Below are positions 17,415 to 26,479 of a DNA stretch of 64,000 nucleotides, one piece after another. Both the position numbers and the translations under genes were made by a program. Origin of the DNA: Mesorhizobium loti (GTDB taxonomy: Bacteria; Pseudomonadota; Alphaproteobacteria; Rhizobiales; Rhizobiaceae); contig CP050293.1 of assembly GCA_014189435.1 (NCBI GenBank), positions 4,965,001-5,029,000 on the forward strand, given 5' to 3'. Below the pieces are notes generated by a model, which worked only from the letters and a program-made list of their open reading frames with translations, was not told where the DNA came from and made no database searches. Within the stretch, counting starts at the first letter, position 1, and the number at the start of each line of letters is the position of its first letter.

Positions 17415-17579
17415 CTAGCGCCTCTTAGGCTTCGGCGTCATCTCCTCGACCCGCACCTTGTCGCCGATCTCCTTTGCCATGGCCAGCGCCTTAGTCTTGT
17501 CCTTCGTGGTCCGCATCGTACGCCAATGCGGTTTCTCGAAAACTGAGACGATGTAGGTTGTGGCCGCCTTGTCGGTCAT
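17415..17579 (-). CDS. Small basic protein, stress-promoter controlled
   Basis: A 54-residue protein, MTDKAATTYIVSVFEKPHWRTMRTTKDKTKALAMAKEIGDKVRVEEMTPKPKRR, with a basic tail. ATG 17579 has GAGGAA 4-5 bases upstream, so the longer frame to 17696 is rejected. An EcfG-type promoter lies at 17695-17719, and between promoter and start sits a terminator-like hairpin (17597-17632). The fold is probably a small beta-alpha unit. Function unknown. Confidence 0.72.
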   Translation of the reverse strand: MTDKAATTYIVSVFEKPHWRTMRTTKDKTKALAMAKEIGDKVRVEEMTPKPKRR

Positions 17580-17596
17580 CTTTTCCTCTGATCGAT

Positions 17597-17632
17597 AAAA
17601 GCCCGCGCCATGGAGGGACCAAGGACGCGGGC
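17597..17632 (-). terminator. Terminator-like hairpin inside a gene leader
   Basis: On the minus strand GCCCGCG, a one-base bulge, CCTTGG, loop TCCCT, CCATGG, CGCGGGC forms a stem of about 13 bp with a single mismatch, followed by TTTTATC. It lies in the roughly 110-base leader between the EcfG promoter and the ATG at 17579, so it could attenuate the gene or end a short RNA. Confidence 0.55.
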
Positions 17633-17694
17633 CGGCTGAGGTGTGACCCACTAGCCTTCGCCGGATGCCAGTGACAACATCCGAGCATGAACTC

Positions 17695-17719
17695 AACTAT
17701 TCGAAGCTGCTAATGTTCC
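17695..17719 (-). promoter_or_regulatory. EcfG-type promoter (GGAAC-N16-AGTT)
   Basis: Minus strand GGAAC (17715-17719), 16-base spacer, AGTT (17695-17698). Directs transcription toward the hairpin and the small gene at 17415-17579. Confidence 0.55.
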
Positions 17720-17741
17720 GTCAAGCATCGGGCCCTAGACG

Positions 17742-17984
17742 CTACCCAGCCGTAGGGCCCTTAGACGGACCTGTCCCGTTCCATTGAATGAAGGTAACTT
17801 CCTTCCCGGTCACGTCCCGCACGGCTTTCAACAGCACTTCATGCAAAGACGCGCGTTGCCCGGTAGTGGTCGCAATGCGGCGATATGAAGGGCTTCACGA
17901 TGCTCTTGTGCAGCGCTTCCGCCGCCTCCAGAAAGCGCTCGATTTCGGCCTGAGAAAATTGCTTTGAGGTTTTGATCTAGCCAT
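17742..17984 (-). pseudogene. Small hypothetical gene with frameshifts
   Basis: From ATG 17984 the minus strand starts MARSKPQSNF, but the protein-like reading moves to another frame as FSQAEIERFLEAAEALHKSIVKPFISPHCDHYRATR and again to LHEVLLKAVRDVTGKEVTFIQWNGTGPSKGPTAG with a stop at 17742-17744. The pieces join into a plausible protein of about 80 residues, so I read it as one decayed gene. Family not recognised. Confidence 0.6.
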
Positions 17985-18087
17985 GGTGACGAACTCCGTT
18001 TGAGGGGATCGCCGCAACAGGAGGAATATAATCCTCATCCACCTCCTAGCAAGAGAGGTCAGCGCAAATCGCGCATCCCTCGCTTGC

Positions 18088-18951
18088 TCATTCTTCCCTG
18101 AAATCCTGCAGGGAGGCATGTCTTAGGTCTTCCTCGCCGCGCAAGTGCTTAACACGGCCGATCAGCCCGGGCTTTACCCATTGCGTCGCTGGCCGCTTCA
18201 TGCCCTTTGGCGCCGTGCATGGGTGATCCTGGACACGCTTCCAGAGCCGTTCGCGCATTTCCCGGTTCAGGGTAATGAACGCCGACCCGACATAGCGCCC
18301 TGTGCCGCGGTCAGCCATCAGGGCAAAGGCCGGCTTGCCGGCTTCGCGCTGCAAGCCGATAATGTCCATTTCCTTTTCGGCATAGCACTTGATCTTGCGC
18401 CAGTTCATCGTCGGCCCGCTACGATAGGTGCTGTCCTTGCGCTTCGAGACCATGCCCTCCAACCCTGCTTTGTCGACCAGGCGATAGACGGCGTCGCCGG
18501 TGCCAGGCATCGCCTTGCTAAACTGGATGCGGCCGACGAACGGGATCATCTCCTGTAGGATCTTGCGACGGTCGTCCACCGGCACGTTGCGCAAATCATG
18601 CCCGTTCAGGTGCAGGATATCGAATGCTACCAAATACAGGTCGCGCGACGGCTTACGCCTGGTGATGGCTGATTGCAGGGCGTGGAAGTCGGACAGGCCT
18701 GCCTCGTTGATGATGATGGCCTCGCCATCGATGATGAAGCTTTGAGCTTCGATCGCCTCCGCCTCTTCGGCAAGATGGATATAGCGGGCCGTCCAATCAT
18801 AGCCGTTCTTGGTGATCAGCCGAATGCCATCTTCATCCTTGATAAGCTGGGTGCGGTAGCCATCGAACTTGATCTCATGCAGCCATTCATCGCCTTGTGG
18901 CGGCGTGTCGGCGAGCTCGGGTTCTATGGGCTTGATGAACTTCAGACGCAT
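18088..18951 (-). CDS. ligD: LigD-type ATP-dependent DNA ligase (copy 1)
   Basis: A 287-residue ligase core. Motif I EIKFDGYRTQ holds the adenylated Lys (about residue 28); motif III region is YLVAFDILHLNGHDL, motif IV EGMVSKRKDSTYRSGP, motif V WRKIKCY, and the OB-fold ends TQWVKPGLIGRVKHLRGEEDLRHASLQDFRE. It seals nicks during Ku-dependent end joining. It lacks the polymerase and phosphoesterase domains of full LigD, so it is the stand-alone ligase type common in rhizobia. Start ATG 18951 (MRLKF) matches its paralogue at 29989-30849; an upstream ATG at 18984 is less likely. GGAAC-N16-AATT lies 25 bases upstream. Confidence 0.9.
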   Translation of the reverse strand: MRLKFIKPIEPELADTPPQGDEWLHEIKFDGYRTQLIKDEDGIRLITKNGYDWTARYIHLAEEAEAIEAQSFIIDGEAIIINEAGLSDFHALQSAITRRKPSRDLYLVAFDILHLNGHDLRNVPVDDRRKILQEMIPFVGRIQFSKAMPGTGDAVYRLVDKAGLEGMVSKRKDSTYRSGPTMNWRKIKCYAEKEMDIIGLQREAGKPAFALMADRGTGRYVGSAFITLNREMRERLWKRVQDHPCTAPKGMKRPATQWVKPGLIGRVKHLRGEEDLRHASLQDFREE

Positions 18952-18975
18952 GCACTGACTGCATAACTGCGAGTC

Positions 18976-19000
18976 AATTAGCACGCGCTAAAATAGTTCC
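18976..19000 (-). promoter_or_regulatory. EcfG-like promoter of ligD copy 1 (GGAAC-N16-AATT)
   Basis: GGAAC at 18996-19000 and AATT at 18976-18979 on the minus strand. The -10 is poor, but the -35 and 16-base spacing are conserved in front of the paralogous ligase gene (30874-30898), within an upstream segment of about 100 bp shared by the two loci. Confidence 0.4.
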
Positions 19001-19607
19001 AGAGCATTTTATACGAATTGAAAGTTCGATCGGTATGACGAAGCGAAGCTATCCGACCTCGGGCCACCGATCCCCGGCGCGCTATACGGCGACGACCTGA
19101 TCCGTAAGTCGCGCTGATCGACCCTCTGGCCGCAGTTCGGGCAATTGTAGAAATGCCCTCTTCACGGCCGTAATGACCATGCTGCAATGACGCTTTGTTG
19201 TGGAGTAGCCAGCGGGGAGTTTTGCTTGCATTTTTGATATCGAGACGGGCCAGCGCCCGCCGCATTTCCACGCGAAGTTGTCGTCGCGTTGGCAGATCAC
19301 AGACCCGGCTCTGCAAAGGAGCCGGGTCAGGCCGTGGAACCCGCATAAGGCAACATGCCTTGTCCTTGCATGGTCGATTACCTGAAATCGGTTCTCCAAG
19401 AACTCTTGCCGGCCTGGCTCAGCCGAAAGGCGGCCCACGTCGACGTGCGCCTAGCGGAGCAGCCACCAATGCGCGACCTTATCGGTCCCGCTCCTCTGGT
19501 GCGATATCGTGGCCCGGTGCGGTCCGAACCTCCCGATTGCAAGCTCCACGAGTCGCAACTGTAGCGTTCTCATTCCGCTAGCGTTCCGAGATTGCGAAAC
19601 GGTCGCA
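19001..19607. other. Region upstream of ligD copy 1, no gene called
   Basis: The first 90 bp resemble the region upstream of the second ligase (CATTTTA-ACGAATTGAA, then ATGACGAAGC at 19035 and CCGATCCCCGGC), with small insertions that change frames, so it is a duplicated but eroded segment. From 19100 to 19600 several overlapping frames exist on both strands; none has a ribosome site or recognisable motif. Confidence 0.45.
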
Positions 19608-19632
19608 GGAACCAAAGCGGTCAACGGGGGTT
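19608..19632 (+). promoter_or_regulatory. EcfG-like promoter (GGAAC-N16-GGTT)
   Basis: GGAAC 19608-19612, spacer 16, GGTT 19629-19632, 40 bases before ATG 19673. Confidence 0.5.
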
Positions 19633-19672
19633 GGTTTATCGAAGGGACCTCGCACCGAAAGGATTCGGAACG

Positions 19673-19900
19673 ATGGTCGAAATTCTTGCTTTTGAATTGG
19701 CGAAGGCTCGCCTGCGTGTGAAACGTGCCGAACGTTCGCTCGACCGCGCCAACGAATTGTTGAACGACGAAAACCCCGGCGTGTGTCTCAGTCTGGCCCT
19801 TTGCGGCCGGATCAGATCCGAGCAGCGACGGGTCGCCGAAGCCAAACAGCGCTTGGCGACGCTCAATCCGACGCGTCAGATCTCGCATGCAGATACCTAA
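19673..19900 (+). CDS. Small helical (coiled-coil) protein
   Basis: A 75-residue protein, MVEILAFELAKARLRVKRAERSLDRANELLNDENPG...GRIRSEQRRVAEAKQRLATLNPTR. Two amphipathic, charged helices separated by a Pro/Gly turn suggest a helical hairpin. AAAGGA lies nine bases before ATG 19673, and an EcfG-like promoter precedes it. A longer frame from 19592 would start inside the promoter and is rejected. Family unknown. Confidence 0.6.
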   Translation: MVEILAFELAKARLRVKRAERSLDRANELLNDENPGVCLSLALCGRIRSEQRRVAEAKQRLATLNPTRQISHADT

Positions 19901-19964
19901 CGGATTCACCCAGGCGACCGACAGTTGCACCGAATAGAAAGCCCGCAACCTCGGGTCACTCCCA

Positions 19965-19989
19965 GGAATAAAGTTGCCTGTTGAGCGTT
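19965..19989 (+). promoter_or_regulatory. EcfG-like promoter (GGAAT-N16-CGTT)
   Basis: GGAAT 19965-19969 and CGTT 19986-19989 with a 16-base spacer, 31 bases before the strong ribosome site and ATG at 20021. One mismatch in the -35 element. Confidence 0.5.
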
Positions 19990-20020
19990 GAGGCCTGCCC
20001 CAACATTGGGAGGCTCAAAG

Positions 20021-20419
20021 ATGGACCCGGCAACTGCGGCAGTGATGATCTTGCTTTCGTGCAGCCCAACCGAGGCTCTTGTCTGTAAACCCATTGATGC
20101 GTCACCGGCGGTATATTCATCGCGAAAAGGTTGGCTTCCCTTGCTGCAAAAACGACTCGGTGTAGCGAGAGTGAAATTTTCAGCGCCGGAAAAAAACGAC
20201 CCCGCTGAGATTCGGCCATGCAACCAAAACCAAGTTCCGTCGTTTTGTCCGGTTCGATATTGGGGGATATCTTGGCAGCATCCAACCAGGACAGGGCGGG
20301 CGCCGCGTTTCGCAGCGCTGGCGAGATGGCTGAGCGTATTGGGTCGCGCGCGTGGAGCGAGGCCCCGATCGGACCCGTGTCGTCGTGGCCAACAGAGCTT
20401 AAAACGCTCGTCGATCTGA
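20021..20419 (+). CDS. Small hypothetical protein overlapping the kinase start
   Basis: ATG 20021 has an excellent ribosome site (GGGAGG, 7 bases) and an EcfG-like promoter. The N-terminus MDPATAAVMILLSCSPTEALVCKPIDASPAVYSS resembles short rhizobial proteins with a hydrophobic start and paired Cys. Downstream of about residue 40 the frame is less protein-like ([18 protein letters not shown]...) and runs 200 bases into the kinase gene, so a frameshift near 20140 may have lengthened an originally shorter gene. The 132-residue end point is therefore doubtful; the start is well supported. Confidence 0.5.
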   Translation: MDPATAAVMILLSCSPTEALVCKPIDASPAVYSSRKGWLPLLQKRLGVARVKFSAPEKNDPAEIRPCNQNQVPSFCPVRYWGISWQHPTRTGRAPRFAALARWLSVLGRARGARPRSDPCRRGQQSLKRSSI

Positions 20420-23400
20420 TCCTTAATTCTGCTCAGCCCATGTTTGTTGTCTGGGGCGCGGAACGAATCTGGCTCTACAACGACGCCTTCATTCCTATCC
20501 TTGGCCGCAAGCATCCGACTGCTCTCGGCCTGCCCAGCCAACAGGTTTGGGCTGAGGCCTGGGACATGATCAGCCCAATGTTCGATCAGGTCTTCCAAGG
20601 CCAGTCCGTACACATGGACGACATAGAGATCCGGATCGACAAGCACGGCGCTCCAGAGGAAACGCACTTCGCGTTCTCCTATAACCCGGTTATTCAGTCG
20701 GACACCGGTAAGGTCGGCGGAATCTTTGGCGTCTGCACGGAAACGACGGACCGCTTTCTTGCCGAAAGACGAGAGCGCCTAGCCGCGGAACGTCAGATCA
20801 ATCTGTTCGAACAGGCGCCCGGCTTCATCATCATCATGCGCGGCCCCGATCACGTGGTCGAATTCCTGAACGACGCCCATCGCCTTGTGTTTAACAGCGA
20901 CGATTGGCTGGGAAGACCAATTCGGAGTGCTATTCCGAGCCTCGAAGGCCAGGGTTTCTTCGAACGTCTGGACGACGTGTTCAGCAGCGGAAAAACATTT
21001 GAAGCGCAAGGCGTTCCGGTTCGCTTTCGCCGTTCGCCGGAAACTCCTGAAGAGAGCCGATACCTGACGTTCATCTACGCACCGCTCTACGACGGCAACA
21101 GCACCGTGACCGGAATATTCTGCGAGGGGTTCGACGTCACCGAAACATATCGCGCGAGGAAACGAAGCGCTGCGCTTGCCGAGCTCGGTGACGTTGTTCG
21201 GCTTATTGAGGACCCGGACGACCTAGCCTACGCCGCAGCTGAAATCATTGGCCGGGAACTGGAGGTGAGCCGGGCGGGTTACGGCACGATCGATCTGGAG
21301 AAAGAGACAATTTCAATCGAACGCGATTGGAACGCGCCCGGCATCAAGAGCCTGGCCGGCGTGCTGCATTTTCGTGATTACGGCACGTATATCGAGGACC
21401 TCAAACGCGGCATCACGGTCGTCTTCGAGGACGCCGAGAAGGATCCGCGCACGAGCCACAACGCCGAGGCGCTGAAGGCGATCAGCGCTCAATCCTTGAT
21501 CAACATGCCGATCACTGAAAAGGGTGGCTTTGTCGCCCTGCTATACCTCAACCACGACAGACCGCGATTCTGGCCGGAGGAAGAAATCGAGTTCGTTCGC
21601 GAAATGGCCGAGCGGACCCGCACAGCGGTTGAACGACGGCGGGCGCAGGCGGAGTTGCGCCAGAACGAAAGCCGCCTGCGCTTCCTCGACGCGCTTGGAA
21701 AAGAGACGGCAAAAAGCGCCGACGCGGACGCGATCCTTGAAGTCACCACCAGGAGGCTTGGCGAGCATCTCGGCGTGGCAATCTGTGCCTATGCCGATAT
21801 GGAGCCTGATCAGGACCACTTTACGATCCGTGGAGATTGGCACAGGCAGGGGTCATCCAGCATTGTCGGCTATTATAGCCTGCAAAAGTTTGGCCAGCTT
21901 GCCGTCCTAAGGCTCCATCAGGGCTTGCCCTTGATCATCAATGACAATGTTGCCGAACTGCTGCCGGAAGAGGCCGCCACGTTCCAGCACATTGGAATTG
22001 CCGCGACGATCTGCATGCCCCTCGTCAAAGAGGGCCGACTGACGGCGTTGATGGCGATTCACGACAATGTTGCACGGTCGTGGACACAGAATGACCTCGC
22101 GCTTCTCACCGAGGTCACCGAGCGATCATGGGCGCATATCGAGCGGGTAAGGTCGGATCAAAGCGCGGCGGAGACTGCGGAGAGGCTGAGTCTTGCCACT
22201 CAGGCAGCGGCAATTGGAACCTGGGATTACCACCCTGTCGCCAACCAGTTGCGATGGGACAGGCGATGCCGGGCCCTGTTTGGGATTCTATCGGATTCCG
22301 GGGTTTCTTATGAAGGATCTTTCATCGCTGGCTTGCATCCCGATGACCGCGACCAAGCGGACAAGGCTGTGCGGCAGGCCCTGTCTCCAGTGGATCCACA
22401 GCCGTTCAACATCGAGTATCGAACGATTGGTCTGGAGGACGGCATCGAGCGCTGGGTCGCGGCAAGCGGCCATGCCATCTTCGAGAATGGGAAGGCCATC
22501 CGTTTCATCGGCACCGTCATTGATGTTTCCGATCGCAAGAAAGCCGAGCGCCACCTGAACATCATGAACGACACCGGCGCGGCGGTCGCGGCCGAGTTTA
22601 ATCTCGACAAGATCGTGCAGATAACAACGGACGCCGGCATGCAATTGTCCGGGGCGCAGTTCGGTGCGTTCTTCTACAATGTGCTCGACGAACAAGGCGG
22701 CAGCTATATGCTCTACGCCCTGTCCGGCGCGCCACGTTCGGCCTTTGAGAATTATCCGATGCCGCGCGCCACAGCCGTGTTTGAACCGACCTTTCTCGGG
22801 ACGGCCGTGGTTCGTTCTGACGATATCCTGCAGGACCCACGCTACGGCAAAAACACGCCACGCAAAGGCATGCCGGAAGGCCACCTTCCCGTGCGCTCCT
22901 ATCTCGCGGTGCCGGTCGTCTCAAACTCTGGAGAGGTACTAGGTGGGCTGTTCTTCGGCCATGCCGAAACGGGCAAGTTTCTACCGGAACATGAGACTGC
23001 TCTTCTGGGTATCGCCGGCCACGCAGCCACGGCAATCGACAACGCCCGCCTGTTCCAGGCGGCCGAGCGCGAACTCACGGAGCGACGCCGCGCGGAAGCC
23101 GCGTTGCAAACGCTCAATTCCACGCTTGAACAGCGCGTGATCGAGGAAGTGGCAGAGCGTTCGAAGGCGGAGGAGCAGTTACGCCAGGTGCAGAAAATGG
23201 AGGCGGTGGGCCAGCTGACGGGCGGCATCGCGCATGACTTCAACAACATGCTGGCGGTGATCATCGGTGGGCTCAATCTGCTTCAGCGTAAATTGTCGAA
23301 AGGTGAGACGGACGTTGGTCGGTTTGTCGAAGGTGCTATGGACGGCGCGCACCGCGCCGCAGCCCTGACACAGCGTTTGTTGGCCTTCTCGCGACAGCAA

Positions 23401-24324
23401 CCGCTCAAGCCCGAACCTATCAATGCAAACCGCCTGGTCGGCGGGATGACAGATCTGCTGATGCGAACGCTGGGCGAGACGATTACTGTCGAGACTGCTT
23501 TTGGTGCCGGTCTCTGGCAGGTCAAGGCGGATCCCAGTCAGTTGGAAAGCGCCCTGCTCAACCTTTCGGTTAATGCGCGCGATGCCATGCCGAATGGCGG
23601 CAAGCTGACCATCGAAACGTCGAACGCATATGTCGACGAGCGATACGCTCGCGAATCCGCCATAGCCGCCGGACAATTCGTGCTTATTGCCGTGACCGAT
23701 ACAGGCACAGGGATGTCAGCGGACGTACTCGCGAAAGCATTCGATCCCTTCTACACCACCAAGAGCGTCGGCAAGGGCACCGGGCTTGGCCTCAGTCAGG
23801 TTTACGGCTTCGTCCGGCAGTCAGGTGGAAACGTCAAAATCTACTCGGAGCCGGGCGTCGGCACGACGGTCAAAATCTACTTGCCAAGGCACTATGGCAC
23901 TGCTGAGCCGGATACCGATCCGACACAGCCGCGATCCGTCGAAGGCGGCCTCGCGAGCGAGATTGTCATGGTCGTGGAGGATGAAGATCGAGTCCGTGCC
24001 GTTTCCGCCGAGGCGTTGCGCGAACTTGGCTACACTGTCGTCGAAGCCAATGGTCCGAATGAAGCGATCAAGCTGATTGAGGCCGGGCAGCAATTGTCCC
24101 TGCTGTTCACCGATGTCGTCATGCCTGAGATGTCGGGGCGTCAGCTCGTCGATATCTTGCGCAAGAAGAATCCGAAGCTCAAGGTCCTTTACACCACCGG
24201 CTACACACGCAATGCCATCGTTCACAATGGCATCCTCGATCCAGGGACGCAGCTATTGTCCAAACCATTCAGCCTGGAAGACCTCGCGGAAAAGGTGCGG
24301 TCAATTCTGGACGATCCCGCTTAG
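20218..24324 (+). CDS. Hybrid sensor histidine kinase with PAS/GAF array and receiver domain
   Basis: A 1368-residue cytoplasmic multi-sensor kinase. In order: PAS (about 70-185), PAS (195-310), GAF (320-475), GAF (495-640), PAS (660-785, ending [15 protein letters not shown]), GAF (800-945), a coiled linker, HisKA with phosphoacceptor His1006 ([14 protein letters not shown]), HATPase_c ([11 protein letters not shown]-box; [17 protein letters not shown]) and a C-terminal receiver with Asp1299 ([11 protein letters not shown]). No membrane segments. The receiver probably takes part in internal phosphotransfer. The ATG at 20218 lacks a clear ribosome site; an ATG at 20326 ([10 protein letters not shown]) nearer to the usual family start is an alternative. 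Ku follows 81 bases later, perhaps co-transcribed. Confidence 0.9.
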   Translation: MQPKPSSVVLSGSILGDILAASNQDRAGAAFRSAGEMAERIGSRAWSEAPIGPVSSWPTELKTLVDLILNSAQPMFVVWGAERIWLYNDAFIPILGRKHPTALGLPSQQVWAEAWDMISPMFDQVFQGQSVHMDDIEIRIDKHGAPEETHFAFSYNPVIQSDTGKVGGIFGVCTETTDRFLAERRERLAAERQINLFEQAPGFIIIMRGPDHVVEFLNDAHRLVFNSDDWLGRPIRSAIPSLEGQGFFERLDDVFSSGKTFEAQGVPVRFRRSPETPEESRYLTFIYAPLYDGNSTVTGIFCEGFDVTETYRARKRSAALAELGDVVRLIEDPDDLAYAAAEIIGRELEVSRAGYGTIDLEKETISIERDWNAPGIKSLAGVLHFRDYGTYIEDLKRGITVVFEDAEKDPRTSHNAEALKAISAQSLINMPITEKGGFVALLYLNHDRPRFWPEEEIEFVREMAERTRTAVERRRAQAELRQNESRLRFLDALGKETAKSADADAILEVTTRRLGEHLGVAICAYADMEPDQDHFTIRGDWHRQGSSSIVGYYSLQKFGQLAVLRLHQGLPLIINDNVAELLPEEAATFQHIGIAATICMPLVKEGRLTALMAIHDNVARSWTQNDLALLTEVTERSWAHIERVRSDQSAAETAERLSLATQAAAIGTWDYHPVANQLRWDRRCRALFGILSDSGVSYEGSFIAGLHPDDRDQADKAVRQALSPVDPQPFNIEYRTIGLEDGIERWVAASGHAIFENGKAIRFIGTVIDVSDRKKAERHLNIMNDTGAAVAAEFNLDKIVQITTDAGMQLSGAQFGAFFYNVLDEQGGSYMLYALSGAPRSAFENYPMPRATAVFEPTFLGTAVVRSDDILQDPRYGKNTPRKGMPEGHLPVRSYLAVPVVSNSGEVLGGLFFGHAETGKFLPEHETALLGIAGHAATAIDNARLFQAAERELTERRRAEAALQTLNSTLEQRVIEEVAERSKAEEQLRQVQKMEAVGQLTGGIAHDFNNMLAVIIGGLNLLQRKLSKGETDVGRFVEGAMDGAHRAAALTQRLLAFSRQQPLKPEPINANRLVGGMTDLLMRTLGETITVETAFGAGLWQVKADPSQLESALLNLSVNARDAMPNGGKLTIETSNAYVDERYARESAIAAGQFVLIAVTDTGTGMSADVLAKAFDPFYTTKSVGKGTGLGLSQVYGFVRQSGGNVKIYSEPGVGTTVKIYLPRHYGTAEPDTDPTQPRSVEGGLASEIVMVVEDEDRVRAVSAEALRELGYTVVEANGPNEAIKLIEAGQQLSLLFTDVVMPEMSGRQLVDILRKKNPKLKVLYTTGYTRNAIVHNGILDPGTQLLSKPFSLEDLAEKVRSILDDPA

Positions 24325-24405
24325 CCTGCTGCCGTGAAGCCTCACGGCAACAGCGATGCGGCGGAACGATTTGGAGTGACGCTCGTTGCCCTGACTGGAA
24401 ACGGG

Positions 24406-25239
24406 ATGAGCGAAATGGTTGCGCCACGTGCTGCCTGGAAGGGCTTTTTGAAGGTTGGATCGGTAACGTGCGGGGTGAAGATTATCGGCGCCACCAGCGA
24501 GGCATCGAAGATTCATTTCAAGATTCTGAACCGCAAAGACGGCCTCCCCGTCAAAAGTGTCTATGCTGACGAAAAGACAGGAAAGACCGTCGAGAGCGAG
24601 GACCAGGTGAAGGGGTTCGAAGTCGAGAAGGATGAGTTCCTTCAGATCGAGCCCGACGACATCAAGGCGCTGAAGCTCACATCCGATCACACGCTTGAAG
24701 TCGGTGAGTTTGTAGCGATCAATGAGATCGACACCCGCTATCTGGAGAAGCCCTACTACCTCATTCCAGCCGACGGCGCAGCCGTCGAAGCGTACGGCGT
24801 GATCCGCGATGCGATGAAGAACAAGGGAGTCGCAGCCCGATCCTGCATCGTGCTCTATCAGCGCGGCCGGGAAGTTGTGATCCAGCCCTATGGCAAGGGC
24901 ATGGTGATGACCGAGTTGCGAAACCACAACGAGATGGTCTCCGAAAACAGTGTCTTCGATGGTCTGACGAAGGCAAAATACGATCCTGAGCTGCTCGAAA
25001 TCGCCGGCATGCTCATCGACAAAAAGGTGACCGCTTTCGATCCCTCGAAATTCGCGGACACCTACGAAGATGCGCTGATTGCCATGATTGACGCGAAGCG
25101 CAAGGGCAAAGCGCCGCCGAAGGCGGTGCCGAAGCCGAAGGAGAACGTCATCAACCTGGCCGAGGTGCTCAAGAAGAGCCTCATGCAGGAGGGGCTAGCG
25201 ACACCTAAAAAGACCGCTCCGAAGCGCAAGAGCGCTTAG
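24406..25239 (+). CDS. ku: Ku end-binding protein (non-homologous end joining)
   Basis: A 277-residue bacterial Ku: MVAPRAAWKGFLKVGSVTCGVKII at the N-terminus, the core barrel (VEKDEFLQIEPDDIKALKL, FVAINEIDTRYLEKPYYLIP), GKGMVMTELRNHNEM, and a basic C-terminal tail (KRKGKAPPKAVPKPKENVINLAEVLKKSL...KKTAPKRKSA) of the kind that contacts LigD and DNA. A homodimer ring binds broken DNA ends and recruits the LigD-type ligases at 18088 and 29989. ATG 24406 and ATG 24415 are both possible. A truncated second copy lies at 15950-16130. The XRE-type gene follows after 34 bases. Confidence 0.95.
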   Translation: MSEMVAPRAAWKGFLKVGSVTCGVKIIGATSEASKIHFKILNRKDGLPVKSVYADEKTGKTVESEDQVKGFEVEKDEFLQIEPDDIKALKLTSDHTLEVGEFVAINEIDTRYLEKPYYLIPADGAAVEAYGVIRDAMKNKGVAARSCIVLYQRGREVVIQPYGKGMVMTELRNHNEMVSENSVFDGLTKAKYDPELLEIAGMLIDKKVTAFDPSKFADTYEDALIAMIDAKRKGKAPPKAVPKPKENVINLAEVLKKSLMQEGLATPKKTAPKRKSA

Positions 25240-25273
25240 TCAACCGCGCACAGAGATGACCGAGGAGAACTTT

Positions 25274-25579
25274 GTGTCCCATTTGACTGTGGAGCAATGT
25301 CGGGCGGCGCGGGCTCTGCTGGACTGGTCACAAGCAAGGCTTGCCGCCAAAGCGCAGGTCAGCGAGGGAACCGTTCGGGATTTCGAGAAGAGCAAGCGCG
25401 TTCCGGCCGGCGATATGCTGGTTGCGTTGCGATCGGCGCTCGAACTGGCAGGGGTTGCCTTTCTGAGTGATGGCGAGACGATCCAGGGCGGACCCGGCGT
25501 CCGGCTCAAGAAGTCAACGGCGTCGCGCACCCATATCCAGGATGGCGAAGCGGGAATTATTCAGAACAGCGAGATGTAA
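25274..25579 (+). CDS. XRE-family helix-turn-helix regulator
   Basis: A 101-residue protein with a helix-turn-helix at about 8-60: LTVEQCRAARALLDWSQARLAAKAQVSEGTVRDFEKSKRVPAGDMLVALRSALELAGV. GTG 25274 is preferred because GAGGAG lies 6 bases upstream; ATG 25256 is also in frame. The C-terminal 40 residues are polar and unstructured. It directly follows ku in the same orientation, so it may be co-transcribed and control it. Targets are unknown. Confidence 0.85.
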   Translation: MSHLTVEQCRAARALLDWSQARLAAKAQVSEGTVRDFEKSKRVPAGDMLVALRSALELAGVAFLSDGETIQGGPGVRLKKSTASRTHIQDGEAGIIQNSEM

Positions 25580-25608
25580 GCCGTCAACGAAGTCGAGGCC
25601 CCCTGTCA

Positions 25609-25917
25609 TTACCGCTGATCGTTGTACGGCTCTTTCGTTTGTCCAACCATCTTCGCCAGTTCCGAAAACGGTGGAATGTCGGCCTCGCGTTGGGCATTGT
25701 TTGCGATCTGCAGAAGCCGAATTGGGAAGCAGATGGCGTCGCGATTGGCCGGCGACATATCTTCATAAGTCCGCTCATCTCCCGTCACATTGGCCTCGGC
25801 CTTTTGCAGCGCGATGTCGATGTCGTCGATCGAAAGCAGGCCCTTGTGGACCAGCAAATTGTTGATTGACGCGACTGCCATCATCAGACCTTCGAGCTGA
25901 AGATTGGCGACGTTCAT
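25609..25917 (-). CDS. Hypothetical helical protein
   Basis: A 102-residue protein, MNVANLQLEGLMMAVASINNLLVHKGLLSIDDIDIALQKAEANVTGDERTYEDMSPANRDAICFPIRLLQIANNAQREADIPPFSELAKMVGQTKEPYNDQR. Predicted mostly helical, soluble. It overlaps the upstream gene by ATGA, so the two are translated together and share that gene's stress promoter. I know similar proteins only as hypothetical rhizobial sequences. Confidence 0.8.
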   Translation of the reverse strand: MNVANLQLEGLMMAVASINNLLVHKGLLSIDDIDIALQKAEANVTGDERTYEDMSPANRDAICFPIRLLQIANNAQREADIPPFSELAKMVGQTKEPYNDQR

Positions 25918-26129
25918 GGCCGTGCACTCTTTACCTGGCCCGGCGGGTTCTGCCCGTTGGACTGGTGCGTCTTGTCGTCGACTTCGTCCACGGGTCGCGT
26001 CAATCCGACGCCGTTCTTGGGCTTTTTGTTTCCGGCCGCGTCCTGGGAGAACGCATCCGAAGGGTCGGCACCGGTCTTAGCGGGATATTTCGTCGCTCCG
26101 GTTTCGCGATGGTTGTGATTTCCAGACAT
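25914..26129 (-). CDS. Small hydrophilic protein
   Basis: A 71-residue, Asn/Lys/Pro-rich, probably disordered protein: MSGNHNHRETGATKYPAKTGADPSDAFSQDAAGNKKPKNGVGLTRPVDEVDDKTHQSNGQNPPGQ. ATG 26129 has AGGAG 8 bases upstream, so the longer frame to 26417 is rejected. It is first in a two-gene unit with 25609-25917 (ATGA overlap) behind an EcfG-like promoter. Composition resembles desiccation-type hydrophilins, but that is inference. Confidence 0.72.
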   Translation of the reverse strand: MSGNHNHRETGATKYPAKTGADPSDAFSQDAAGNKKPKNGVGLTRPVDEVDDKTHQSNGQNPPGQVKSARP

Positions 26130-26156
26130 TTTCGGTGCTCCTGTGCGATCATCGAT

Positions 26157-26181
26157 AACCGGCCTGCACGCTGCGAGTTCC
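26157..26181 (-). promoter_or_regulatory. EcfG-like promoter, leftward (GGAAC-N16-GGTT)
   Basis: Minus strand GGAAC 26177-26181, spacer 16, GGTT 26157-26160, 27 bases before the start at 26129. Lies back to back with the rightward promoter at 26191. Confidence 0.55.
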
Positions 26182-26190
26182 GCTCTGCAT

Positions 26191-26215
26191 GGAACATTCC
26201 TGACGGCCGGTCGTT
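26191..26215 (+). promoter_or_regulatory. EcfG-type promoter, rightward (GGAAC-N16-CGTT)
   Basis: GGAAC 26191-26195, spacer 16, CGTT 26212-26215: exact consensus, 22 bases before ATG 26238. Confidence 0.72.
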
Positions 26216-26237
26216 GGCCAGCAAAGGAGACGACGGC

Positions 26238-26477
26238 ATGGCCAATATCAAAAACCTCCCCGATGCAATTGTAAAAGAGCCGGAGCCGGCCGGTGTCGAA
26301 ATCCAGCGTAAAAGCTCCGGCGCCAAGGACGCCAGCCAAGCGCCAGTCAGCCCTAAGACGGCAGGCGCTCCGCCCAAAAGTAAGAGCCTTTTGGCCGACC
26401 CCTTCCTGGCCAGACAAAGCGAGGCCCGCCCGGTGGCCGGCAAGACACCGCGCCCAACTGACAGACCGGGAGAATAG
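26238..26477 (+). CDS. Small hydrophilic protein
   Basis: A 79-residue Pro/Lys/Ser-rich protein (MANIKNLPDAIVKEPEPAGVEIQRKSSGAKDASQAPVSPKTAGAPPKSKSLLADPFLARQSEARPVAGKTPRPTDRPGE), likely disordered. AAGGAG lies about 8 bases upstream of ATG 26238, and a consensus EcfG promoter sits just before that. The following gene starts 3 bases after its stop, so the two form an operon. Function unknown. Confidence 0.75.
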   Translation: MANIKNLPDAIVKEPEPAGVEIQRKSSGAKDASQAPVSPKTAGAPPKSKSLLADPFLARQSEARPVAGKTPRPTDRPGE

Positions 26478-26479
26478 TT

